Shown here: positions 55,772-64,000 of the stretch, one piece after another
Position numbering within the stretch: position 1 is the first letter of the stretch
Layout of the letters: the number at the start of each line of letters is the position of its first letter
Assembly: GCA_023376005.1 (NCBI GenBank)
Contig: CM042147.1
Coordinates: 121,171,673 to 121,235,672, forward strand
Direction: 5' to 3'
Source: Doryteuthis pealeii
Taxonomy: Eukaryota > Mollusca > Cephalopoda > Myopsida > Loliginidae
DNA: 64,000 bases
Notes under the pieces: model-generated
What the model was told of the DNA's origin: nothing
What the model saw: the letters and a program-made list of their open reading frames with translations, nothing else
Database searches by the model: none
Program-made: the position numbers and the translations under genes

Positions 55772-55846
<75 letters not shown>
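55772..55846. repeat. (GA)n microsatellite
   Basis: About 75 bp of perfect GA repeat. Confidence 0.97.
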
Positions 55847-56164
55847 GTTAGCATGGAAATTTTTTGGATGAATCAGCATAACGCCACATGCCATTTTTTC
55901 TACTGGTTGAGAAGTGTCACGTGGCGAAGTGTGAGAGAGAGGAAGAGGAAGAGGAAGAGGTGAGAATGTTCGGTGAGCTTGCACCGATGCGCTGACAGAG
56001 TGAGACGTGGTCAGTTTGGCTTGGGGAAAATGAAAATCTCATGAGAACAAATAAGTTGCCTTGTGTTATTACTAAAAACTGAGCCGGGAGAGTTAGACAC
56101 TTTGTCTGAGCTCCCTGAAATAGACTATAATGCTCAATCTCTAAGTCTTTTGTTATTTCTTTAC

Positions 56165-56283
56165 TTATATATTTGCTCTGTAACTCTAACATTAAGAGCA
56201 CACATTGAGCTCTCAAACTGCGACAGGTTTTTTAAATAAAACTCTTGTGTCGTAAGGAAGATTTCTTCTCTGGACTTTTGGAT

Positions 56284-56319
<36 letters not shown>

Positions 56320-56362
56320 ATATATATATTTTATTTACTAGTATACTTATTTATATTTAGCA

Positions 56363-56415
<53 letters not shown>
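56165..56415 (+). repeat. Family Q segment plus two TA microsatellites
   Basis: 'gctctgtaactctaacatta', 'gagctctcaaactgcgac', 'aagatttcttctctgg', then TA runs 56283-56330 and 56365-56412. Pair of 46057-46200. Confidence 0.85.
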
Positions 56416-56454
56416 ATAAACTATAATGAAAATGAATAGTAATAATATACATGT

Positions 56455-58045
56455 ATGTGGGTGCGTGCGTGCATGTGTATGAAGGGGGGAATATCAGGTT
56501 TCGTGTTGTCGAATTACAGGAAGCATGGAAGTTTTGAAAAATGCAGTGTTTCGGCAGCCAACAACGGATGCAGGCAGTTTATTCCAATCCTCAGTGACTC
56601 TGAGCGTGAAAAAATGTTTCTGAAAGTCATGTGAGCTATGCTGTTTTCTGGCTTTGTAGGCATGCCCACATTTGTAAGAACATGGAGATCAAAAAGGTGT
56701 TCAAGGTTGCTGTTAGTAAGATGGTTAATGATGGTTAATGAGTATTTACCAAGTCAGTTGCCAGATGCCGGAGTTTCAACTAATCGATGTCCAGGGCAGC
56801 AAGATGCTCATATTATAGCAAATGCCTGATGGAGGGTTTTCGTTTAGTTGCACGTCTCTGTACAACTTTCAGGAGGTTGATAATCTGAGCGAGGTAGGGG
56901 TTCCAGACTGGTGATGCAAATTCCAAGTGTGGCCAAACCACGGCTTTAAATAGGTAGCCGGAGAGTGGCTGGCAAAGGTTTTGCTGAGTGACACCAGACA
57001 CCCTTGGCCTTCTTTGACAATTACGTCAAATGCAAATCACTGCTGATAGCAATACCCAGTTTGCCTCCACAAGAAAACTTCTTGATATGTAATGGGCATA
57101 GTATATGGGTGGTATATTTGTCTATATTAGAATGTTTGACGTAAGCGGCAAAGAATCCCCTGTGCCGTGCACGAGAGACCCGGATGGCGCGAGACGTAAT
57201 TTGTAAGGCAGCTGGGCGAGCCATAATAAAAACGAACAGTCGCTAACACTGGCAGAATGAACCAATCGAGGGACGGTAAGAGTGGTAAAATTCGGTATGA
57301 AGGAGGACTACTGTGATTGTTGAGGCAGAAGGACAGTTAGAGGAAAGGGATTACCGTGGTGGCAGACAGACTGTTGCAGGAAAGGGATTACTGTTGTTGA
57401 TTGAAAAGACTCAAGTTAAAAAAATAAAAAAATAAAAAAATGTTCATATTAGTGTTGTGGAGGGAGTATGTGTCTGATGGGTTTTTCCTCCCAAAATGCA
57501 TGGTGGTATATTTGTCTATATTAGTTGCCAGCTTGGGTTGCCAGTCAGTGATCTACTGCTGCATTGTGTCCATGTTTGACTACAGGAAAGATCTGTAGTG
57601 TTCGGCGTCTGTTTTTTTTGTTTGTTCTCAAGGTACAGCTTGATGTCATCTGTATACTTCAGTTCTGTGATATTCCTTCAGTTGGAACCTTTGTCATTAA
57701 TATACGCAACAAACAAAAGGGGGTGGGGACAAGAAGAGATCCCTGTGGTATACCAGATGACATATCATTGAGTGGAGGAGTGCTGCCCAAAACTGTAACT
57801 ACCTCTTTTCGGTTGTGAAAGGACTCAACCAGTTAAAAAGATCATCCTTCACGCCCTTTGCAAAGAATTTTGCCATAAGTCTTTTGTGTGGCACAGAATT
57901 AAAGGCCTTAGCACCGTCCAACCATGAGCCGCCATCAGTGATCTGGGTGATGTATTCTAGAAACTCGATAAGTTGATCACAACAGCTGGAGTTTGGGATA
58001 AATCCAAACTGGGAGGGTCGGATAAGACTGTGAAAGTTCCAGAAA
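56455..58045 (-). pseudogene. Decayed jockey/CR1-type LINE reverse transcriptase
   Basis: Read on the minus strand in broken frames: SSGIPQGSLLVP-P (57762-57720), equivalent to the PQGSVLGP palm motif; then a damaged YADD region (about 57640) and MQQ-ITDWQ (57566-57539); then LGIAISSDLHLT (57060-57024); then FKAVVWPHLEFASPVWNPYL followed by AQ.INLL..VQRRATK (56945-56830). The order is that of LINE reverse transcriptases ending in the thumb and C-terminal region. Stops and frameshifts are frequent and about 250 bp of unrelated sequence (57240-57500) interrupts it. The 3' end (56455-56800) is shared with 10446-10860 and 30308-30510. Confidence 0.85.
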
Positions 58046-59010
58046 TTCCAAAGTCTATATCTGTATCCATTTATATATATTTATATTCATATATACTACT
58101 AGACAAAACGTGACCCATTGGGAGTTAGCAAAGCGAATGAAATTAAAAATAAAAAAATACGGCCGGACAAAACCTTAAAATCATTTTGTTAGCTTTCTAA
58201 GAAAGAATGTTTGACCTACGGGTTGCTGGTTGTGAAATTTAACATAGAAATACATTTCAAATTCTCCCAGCTGTCTCAATCTCTCTCTCTCTCTCAGAGA
58301 AACTAACATTATATAACGAGGAGGTAGTCAAGAGATACATAGAGGGGAAGAAAGAGATAGACACAACAGAGTAAAGTAAGAGATTGGTCGGTTTTTGACT
58401 TAATTGCAAATTACGACTAATTAGAACCAATTAAAACATAATTTTTTCCAAACATAATTCAATCCTAAAAGTAAGAAATAGTTTAGTATAATTTTCGTGT
58501 CATTAAACGAAACTAAAAATGCCTTTAAGAAGCAAAAGTTGATTAACTTAGCTTCAGTATAATAAGATATTTATTCATATTTTATATACTATTCTTATTT
58601 ATATTCAACAAACTATATCTATTGTTGGCACATTTCCGTCCACTAAGGACGATGGCGTAGTGTCCAAAAAAAAAATTATCTGCATCTGCGCAAGTGACTG
58701 TACAAACCTGTTTCTGAGTGACATTCTTTGGTGCAACGGCTTGCACACAAACTGTGATGCTTTTTGAGGCTGCTGTCTTTTCTCCCTCTTTCTGGCTCTC
58801 TTTGCTGTCGAGGCTACTCTCCTCTCCACCTCACCCCTTTTCGTGCCTTGCTTAACCTTAAGGCGTCAGGGCGCTCGATTTTCTGCATCTACCCCCCACG
58901 TGTTTGTGTCAATGTAGCATATCCTCATGTCTCTCCCACAGACATCTTTGAAATAAATATTTATTTATATTTGTATGTAATACTATATTTATTTATATTT
59001 AACAAATTAT
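58046..59010. other. No recognised gene
   Basis: The minus-strand frame at 58605-58829 and plus-strand frame from 58764 are not supported by any domain. A short (CT)n lies near 58280. Confidence 0.4.
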
Positions 59011-59011
59011 A

Positions 59012-59014
<3 letters not shown>

Positions 59015-59062
<48 letters not shown>
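59015..59062. repeat. (TA)n microsatellite
   Basis: About 48 bp of TA repeats. Confidence 0.97.
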
Positions 59063-59069
<7 letters not shown>

Positions 59070-59107
59070 GAATTTAACATTTTTAGAAAAAAACAAACAA
59101 ATGATGT

Positions 59108-59758
59108 TGTGGCGAGCCCGGAAGTTCATACTTCAACAGACAGAAGTCGAATGACAAAAATAGGTAGTTTGCGCATATGGATCGCGCAACCTTAGTAAAA
59201 AATAAAATTTAAAATAAATTTCGTAAAATTCAACCAATCAGAGGGGTTCCCGCTTAAAAAGAAAAATTATCGAAAGGAGCCTCGCTGATCCTACCTGATT
59301 ACTATAAAGTCTCAGACTTTTTTCATTTTCAAGCAGAAAGATCTCATTTGCCTAAGGGAATTCACGTCACCCTTTTTAAGAACATTTCGTTTACACACTG
59401 AAGGTATCTATCTCTCTCTCTCTTTGAATAACCTATGCTTTCGGAGATAAACCTTAGATTCATTCAACTTATGCCTGACTGTTTTGAGTTGACTTTAAAC
59501 TTTCACCTTTTCTTTCTCACTTTTGAACTGTGAAATACCAGCTTACATTTTATTTTTGAACTAAAAAAAAAAGAACTTTTGGCTGAACCTTGCCCAGTAT
59601 TCAATGCTACCTTTTGTAAACTTCTGTTAATACAATTTTGTTTGTTTAAACAAGAGTTTTGTCTTCTATGCCGTTGTGCTTGATTTATTTATGGTCTTTA
59701 AATGTTTGAACACTTTTATTGAATATAAATATCAAACAACACCATACATATCACCATA
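59108..59758 (+). mobile_element. Solo LTR, family E, 4-bp target duplication
   Basis: From TGTGGCGAGCCCGG to ATCACCATA, 651 bp, flanked by 'atgt' at 59104-59107 and 59759-59762. TATAAAG at about 59303. Same length and ends as 21843-22493. No coding sequence. Confidence 0.87.
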
Positions 59759-59762
59759 ATGT

Positions 59763-59830
59763 TAATAGTTTGCTGACAGAATCTGTTTCGACCTTTTTAA
59801 TAGAGCAGTCTTCATCAAGAGTAAAATATG
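59763..59830 (-). repeat. Hammerhead relic next to solo LTR
   Basis: On the minus strand: TTGATGA (C3 changed to T), stem II GACT/GGTC, GAAAC, 7-nt loop, GTC. Stem I does not pair. Confidence 0.45.
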
Positions 59831-60224
59831 AAGGAAAGACGGAAAAATTAACCGTTAAAAGGAGGGGTACAAACGAACACTGGTTTTCGATGCTGGAATT
59901 TTTTTTTCAAATGCGTATTCTGTGTTAAAAATAAAATAAATTTTATTAAAAAAAACAAAAACAGAAGCATTATAATCCATAATAAAAACTCAAAAGAGTT
60001 TGATCTCCGGAGGCTAATATGATCTACAACACTACAGATTTGTCAACAATACAAATTCTTGAAACTTTACCTCTTTCTTCAATTGTGCTGTGGACTTTTA
60101 ACTTACTTTTTGTAGCTGGAATGCATCATGAACATTTTTGATACTTATTATACACTTTTTAAAAATATATTTTTACATCAAACTCTTTTGTTAAATTCAT
60201 ACTGTCGGATTAACTTCCATTTAC

Positions 60225-60227
<3 letters not shown>
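59831..60227. other. No recognised gene
   Basis: Ends with 'atactgtcggattaacttcc' just before a TA microsatellite, a phrase shared with 24718 and 46992. Confidence 0.4.

Positions 60228-60275
<48 letters not shown>
60228..60275. repeat. (TA)n microsatellite
   Basis: About 48 bp of TA repeats. Confidence 0.97.
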
Positions 60276-60279
<4 letters not shown>

Positions 60280-60294
60280 AACTATATCTAAAAT

Positions 60295-61450
60295 CTCTTA
60301 GGAAACAACATAAAAATGTGAATATGAACGTTAGGTATACCCAAAATTGACCTAAAATGCGTTTTTGACAAAATGAATTTAGCCCCCCACCCCCGAAAAT
60401 AATTTACCAAAAATCAGGGAATTATCGGATTTTAATGAAATTTTCAGTGTTGATTTATCAATGAATGAACTTTATAATGCATTATTTATTTTATTTCAAA
60501 ACTTTCTCATTTTTTTTCAGGTCACTTAATTTTGACTCCCCCCCTTATTTTGGGGGCGTAAAAACTCGGCGATTGGTCAGCGTTTGATACTAATTACAGT
60601 AGAAATAAAAAGATAAAAGATCGAAGTTGTGAATAGAAAAAAAAAAAATTTTTTAAGGGGAATATTTTATGAGAAAATAAGTACCGAAAATCGGAAAATA
60701 AATTGTAAAAAAAAAAAAAAAAAATTTGAGATTTCTTTTTTACTCATTTCGATAATCATTTAATTGGCTATTATCGTATAAAAGAAAAAATTATACATCG
60801 ATATTTTTTCTGCTTAAAAGGGGGGGGGGGAAGAAATTTTCAATAGAGTTTTTCTTCAAAACTTATACTTTGTTTGACTAAAATAAGGTTTGCATTAAAT
60901 AGATATTTATTTCTAGAATCTAGAAATATAACATTTTAAACTTAACATCAGAATATTTATATTTTAAATGAATTTTATATATTAATTTTTCATAGCAAAA
61001 ATATTTAATTAAAGTTTTGAAATAAAATAACTGATGCATTATAAGATTCATTAATTCATAAATCAATACTGAAAATTTCATTAAAATCGGATAATTCCCT
61101 GATTTTTGGTAATTTTTTTTTGCAATCGCTAATGTTATGTTAAATTTGTAAACAAACCATTTAAAACAGCGTCTGAGACCGAAAGCGATCGAAATTGACC
61201 GAAAAAATCGTTTTAAATGTATTAAAAATTAATTAAATGTGTAATATTATTTTACTTTTTTTATTTATTGATGGTCATTATGTTACTACTTATCTATATA
61301 GACAAAAGTTTGACCTTAAATAATAGATTTAATTAATTTTAATTCTTTTTTAAAAAACTGTAGCAAACGAATTTTGAGTATACTTAATGAACGTTCAATG
61401 TACACGATTCCCTAATTTCGAAGTATAAAATAATCTAAAAAAAAGTTAAA
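60295..61450. mobile_element. Fold-back MITE family K, long copy
   Basis: Outer ends ('tatgaacgttaggtatac', and the complement of 'agtatacttaatgaacgttc') pair imperfectly. Inner arms 60405-60500 and 61000-61115 ('aaaaatcagggaattatcgg' and complement) pair well. About 1.1 kb, with no coding frame. Confidence 0.8.
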
Positions 61451-61527
61451 ATCAATCATTAAACAAAAGAAAAAAAATGGCTTTGCTAATCTGACGGTTA
61501 CAAAGTAAGGGTCTAATTTAGCATTAA

Positions 61528-61580
61528 AATAAAGTTGTCGGGGTGGCCTAAAGTCGGTATTAACCAGACAGCGAGGGAAT
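61528..61580 (-). mobile_element. SINE-A tail, minus strand, split
   Basis: 'aaagttgtcggggtggccta' to 'agacagcgaggga'. The rest of the same SINE resumes near 62003. Confidence 0.85.
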
Positions 61581-62002
61581 ATGGGGCATAAGTGGTTTTG
61601 GGTGTTTTATAGGTTTTAATGTATCTGGACATTCTTGGTGCGTGTTCTTTGGGTATTTTTGCTTTGTACCCCATCTCATTTGGTGTCGCGCTGAAAACGA
61701 AGGAATTAAAGGAACGAAAGGAAAGAGACAAAGGCAAGAGGTAGTTTTATGACTTAGGCTTTATTGACCGGGTCATAGTCGACCGTGGCAAGCGGATATC
61801 GTCCTGGCAGAGGAAGCAACTACACCCAGTTAAAACCCGACTCCAAAATGGTCGAGTGATTCTTTTTTTTTTTGGGGGGGGGGGGTCGGGGGATAGTCTT
61901 TTTTGACGGACATGAGCAGAGGATTCTTCCGGTGAAGGCCCCATGGGAGTTTGTTTTTTATTTTATTTTATTTTTATTTTCGTTTTATTTTAATCCCCAC
62001 AG
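61581..62002 (-). mobile_element. Unidentified ~420-bp insert splitting a SINE-A
   Basis: Occupies the gap between two collinear parts of one SINE. On the minus strand it contains AATAAA in 'cggtcaataaagcc' (near 61763) and an A-rich stretch near 61955-61985. This would suit an LTR or a retroposed transcript. Ends and target duplication are unclear. Confidence 0.45.
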
Positions 62003-62190
62003 GAGCCTATCCCATTTTCACTAGCTAGATCAAGGAGATTGTTTTTTAGCATCTGAGGTGGAGAGCCACACCTATCATCAACTCCTCCCTTTACCGTACA
62101 GATTCCTGTACTACTCATACGCTGAGTTGGCGTGGGCCGGTATCGAACCAGGAACTTTGTGGTTCCCATGTGGACGACTGAGCTAAACCT
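62003..62190 (-). mobile_element. SINE-A body and head, minus strand
   Basis: 'gcctatcccattttcactag', 'gtggagagccacacctatc', 'gccggtatcgaaccagg', 'gactgagctaaacc'. Confidence 0.85.
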
Positions 62191-62196
62191 GAATTC

Positions 62197-62197
<1 letters not shown>

Positions 62198-62236
<39 letters not shown>
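62198..62236 (+). repeat. Poly(A) tract, about 36 bp
   Basis: Uninterrupted A run immediately outside the 5' end of the minus-strand SINE-A, so it is not that SINE's tail. Confidence 0.95.
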
Positions 62237-62237
<1 letters not shown>

Positions 62238-62922
62238 AAAAGTTTTGGAATTTTCACAGACTGATATATTAAAAACGTGTTCCAATGAACGCAAATAACT
62301 AGTTTAGTTTATCTTTAATCTTGATCCGATAAAAGATAAAAATAATCATAAAGATGTTTCATCTTAGAAATTTTAAAACAAAAATGATATATTAGTAATG
62401 CAAGGGAAATAACTATTTTCCCTTAGAAATCTGTTCAAGGGAGATAACTCTAAAATCAACTTAAAAAAATTTTTTTTTTAGTAATAATTAATGGTTCGAC
62501 TATATTCAGAGTTTAATAAAGAGTAGTGGTTTCCGGATCATGAAAGTAAAATGCTCAATAGTCATGAGATACATTAATGTTCGTCCTCATATATATATAT
62601 TAAATACTACTTGAGCCATTAGATTAAACAGTTTTGTAATTTGATTCAATACTGTTAATTTCCATTTAAAAGTGTTAGTTAATTAATTATTGATGGGGAT
62701 TTGTATTGTTGCGAAGAAGAGGAAAATTTCTTACCCCCCATAAAGAATTTGTATTTTCTGTGCTGTCTGAAAATCTTAATCAAGTGTAACATAGTCATCT
62801 AGATATGTTAATTCCCTGTCAGTCACGACCAATCACAGTCCACCTTCAATTATTTAAAAAAAAAAAAGAAAAAAAGTTGCTTTTTGATGGGGTGAGTATT
62901 GAACTCTGTTCATTGGGGGGGG
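62237..62922. other. AT-rich, no recognised gene
   Basis: Nothing supportable. Confidence 0.4.
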
Positions 62923-63268
62923 GGTAATCTGAACATTAGCTACATAAATAAGAGTAACCTCCCCTTGTTTGTTTCACTTTGAGAAAGCCTTATGGTTTGG
63001 TCAGCCATTTTCATTTCACACGAAAATATAATAAAATGTGTTCTTAACAACAATTAAGTTCATTTCAAATAATGCGCAAACACAATTAAGAACACATTTT
63101 ATGATATTTTCGTGTTAAAACATGCAGTTGTATTGATTTCAAAAAAATTGTATTTTCAGTTTAGATTTATTGTGAAATGAAAATGGCCGACCAAAACATA
63201 TGACTCCCTCAAAGTGAAACAAACAAGGGAGGTTACTCTCATTTATGTAGCTAATGTTCAGATTACCC
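62923..63268. mobile_element. MITE family N, complete fold-back
   Basis: Arms of about 150 bp: 'taatctgaacattagctaca' to 'aaaatgtgttcttaac' pairs with 63095-63268. The half copy lies at 15988-16230. No coding sequence. Confidence 0.9.
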
Positions 63269-63419
63269 GTTAGGGTTTGTGGGAGATTGATTATTGAAGA
63301 TGTGCTTTACTGTTACAAATTGGTGACTTGTGATGCTTAAAGACGGAATCATGGTGGCTGAGCAGTCCATGACATGCAACACTTCACTTCACTTCCTTAA
63401 GCTAGACGGGCGGTCGGAG

Positions 63420-63740
63420 AGGCCCCTCCAATCAATTGGCTGGTCATGCCAAACCCTAGCACCTATATGATTGTCCCGACCCTATTGCCCTTATAGCAAA
63501 TCACCAATTCTTTTTATCATATATGCGCTAGAAGGCGGTGGCTGAGGGTCTTAGTGTCCTATGTATGATGTTAAACTAATCTAGTACTGAAGTTCCAATT
63601 CTGGAGCTCTGGGGAGTGTGGAGTATCCTTTCATTGCTATTACTCCCAGGTCCACTCAAAAGGAATAGCAAATATAATAAGGACAATCTTATAGGTGCTA
63701 GGGCTTGACATGACCAGCTGATTGATCGGATGGTAGTTAG
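63420..63740 (+). repeat. Repeat family A with inverted end
   Basis: 'caattggctggtcatgcc' and 'accctagcacctatat' at 63445-63485 pair with 63690-63722. Between them is the family A text also seen at 1-170. Confidence 0.75.
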
Positions 63741-63774
63741 TTTGGATCACTTGGCTTACTTTCAAATTAGGTGG

Positions 63775-64000
63775 GTTGGATTTTATTGCATGTCAACCCT
63801 TGTTGGGTTATTTTATGCTGAAGACATTTTGTTTTAATTATTCTTGATGGGTATTGTAAATGTTTTTTAAAACACATTTTTTATAACTCATTTTTTGTAC
63901 TGAACCCATAGATAGGACCCTAACATGTACTACCACTCCAGGTTAGAATGGACCTGGGAGATACTTCACACTCCCCAAAGCTCTAGAATTGGAACCTCAC
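63775..64000 (-). repeat. Repeat family A, minus strand, cut by window end
   Basis: Complement of 120-345 ('gcatgtcaaccc', 'aacccatagataggacccta', 'tactaccactccagg', 'ctccccaaagctctagaatt'). Confidence 0.8.

Overview
The window looks like AT-rich, repeat-dense nuclear DNA of an invertebrate, most likely a lophotrochozoan and probably a mollusc. That placement is inference from three things: the tRNA-derived SINEs, the abundant (AT)n/(GT)n microsatellites with fold-back repeats beside them, and an invertebrate-looking BTBD17-family protein. There are no operons, no bacterial features, and no functional rRNA or tRNA genes. Only one stretch is convincingly protein-coding: the 3'-terminal exon of a BTB/BACK protein of the BTBD17 (Drosophila Tango10) family at 42207-43690 (+). 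A clear splice acceptor precedes it and a stop codon ends it. Its upstream exons were not recognised.

Layout. 1-3.3 kb: dispersed repeats A, C, D and L and one copy of SINE-A. 3.39-6.65 kb: about 21 tandem copies of a ~157-bp unit made from the SINE-A tail. 9.1-10.0 kb: a 53-bp AT-rich satellite. 10.3-11.4 kb: half a fold-back element, a LINE 3' end, and a solo LTR (LTR-H) inserted in a SINE-A. 11.4-13.8 kb: a second array (~149-bp units) joining SINE-A tail to the head of repeat C. 14-20 kb: SINEs, MITE halves and inverted-repeat elements. 20.5-22.5 kb: two solo LTRs (LTR-E) in opposite orientation. 22.6-25 kb: fold-back repeats holding two sequences that fit the type I hammerhead ribozyme fold. 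26-31 kb: a duplicated mosaic of repeat C, a flanking unit I, RTE-like LINE tails and a second LTR-H whose pre-insertion site is preserved 2.3 kb away. 31.7-41.4 kb: AT-rich, repeat-poor DNA with a few large inverted repeats. 41.4-44.3 kb: fold-back element, BTBD17-like exon, then a MITE in the 3' flank. 44.5-53.4 kb: AT microsatellites, fold-backs, more SINE-derived arrays, a 0.6-kb purine-rich tract, a complex TC/TG microsatellite and a large fold-back MITE. 53.6-64 kb: SINE-A, a decayed mariner-type transposase fragment, a decayed LINE reverse transcriptase, a third LTR-E, fold-back MITEs K and N, and repeat A again.

Main points of interest: (1) two predicted hammerhead ribozymes (22660-22723 + and 24796-24872 -) plus several decayed relatives, all in snap-back repeats beside AT microsatellites; (2) at least four tandem arrays formed independently from SINE segments; (3) two LTR families with 4-bp target duplications, supported by empty sites inside the same window. 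Repeat family letters (A, C, D, E, H, I, J, K, L, N, Q, SINE-A, SINE-F) are local labels given here from similarity within the window, not database names. Boundaries of old repeats are approximate.
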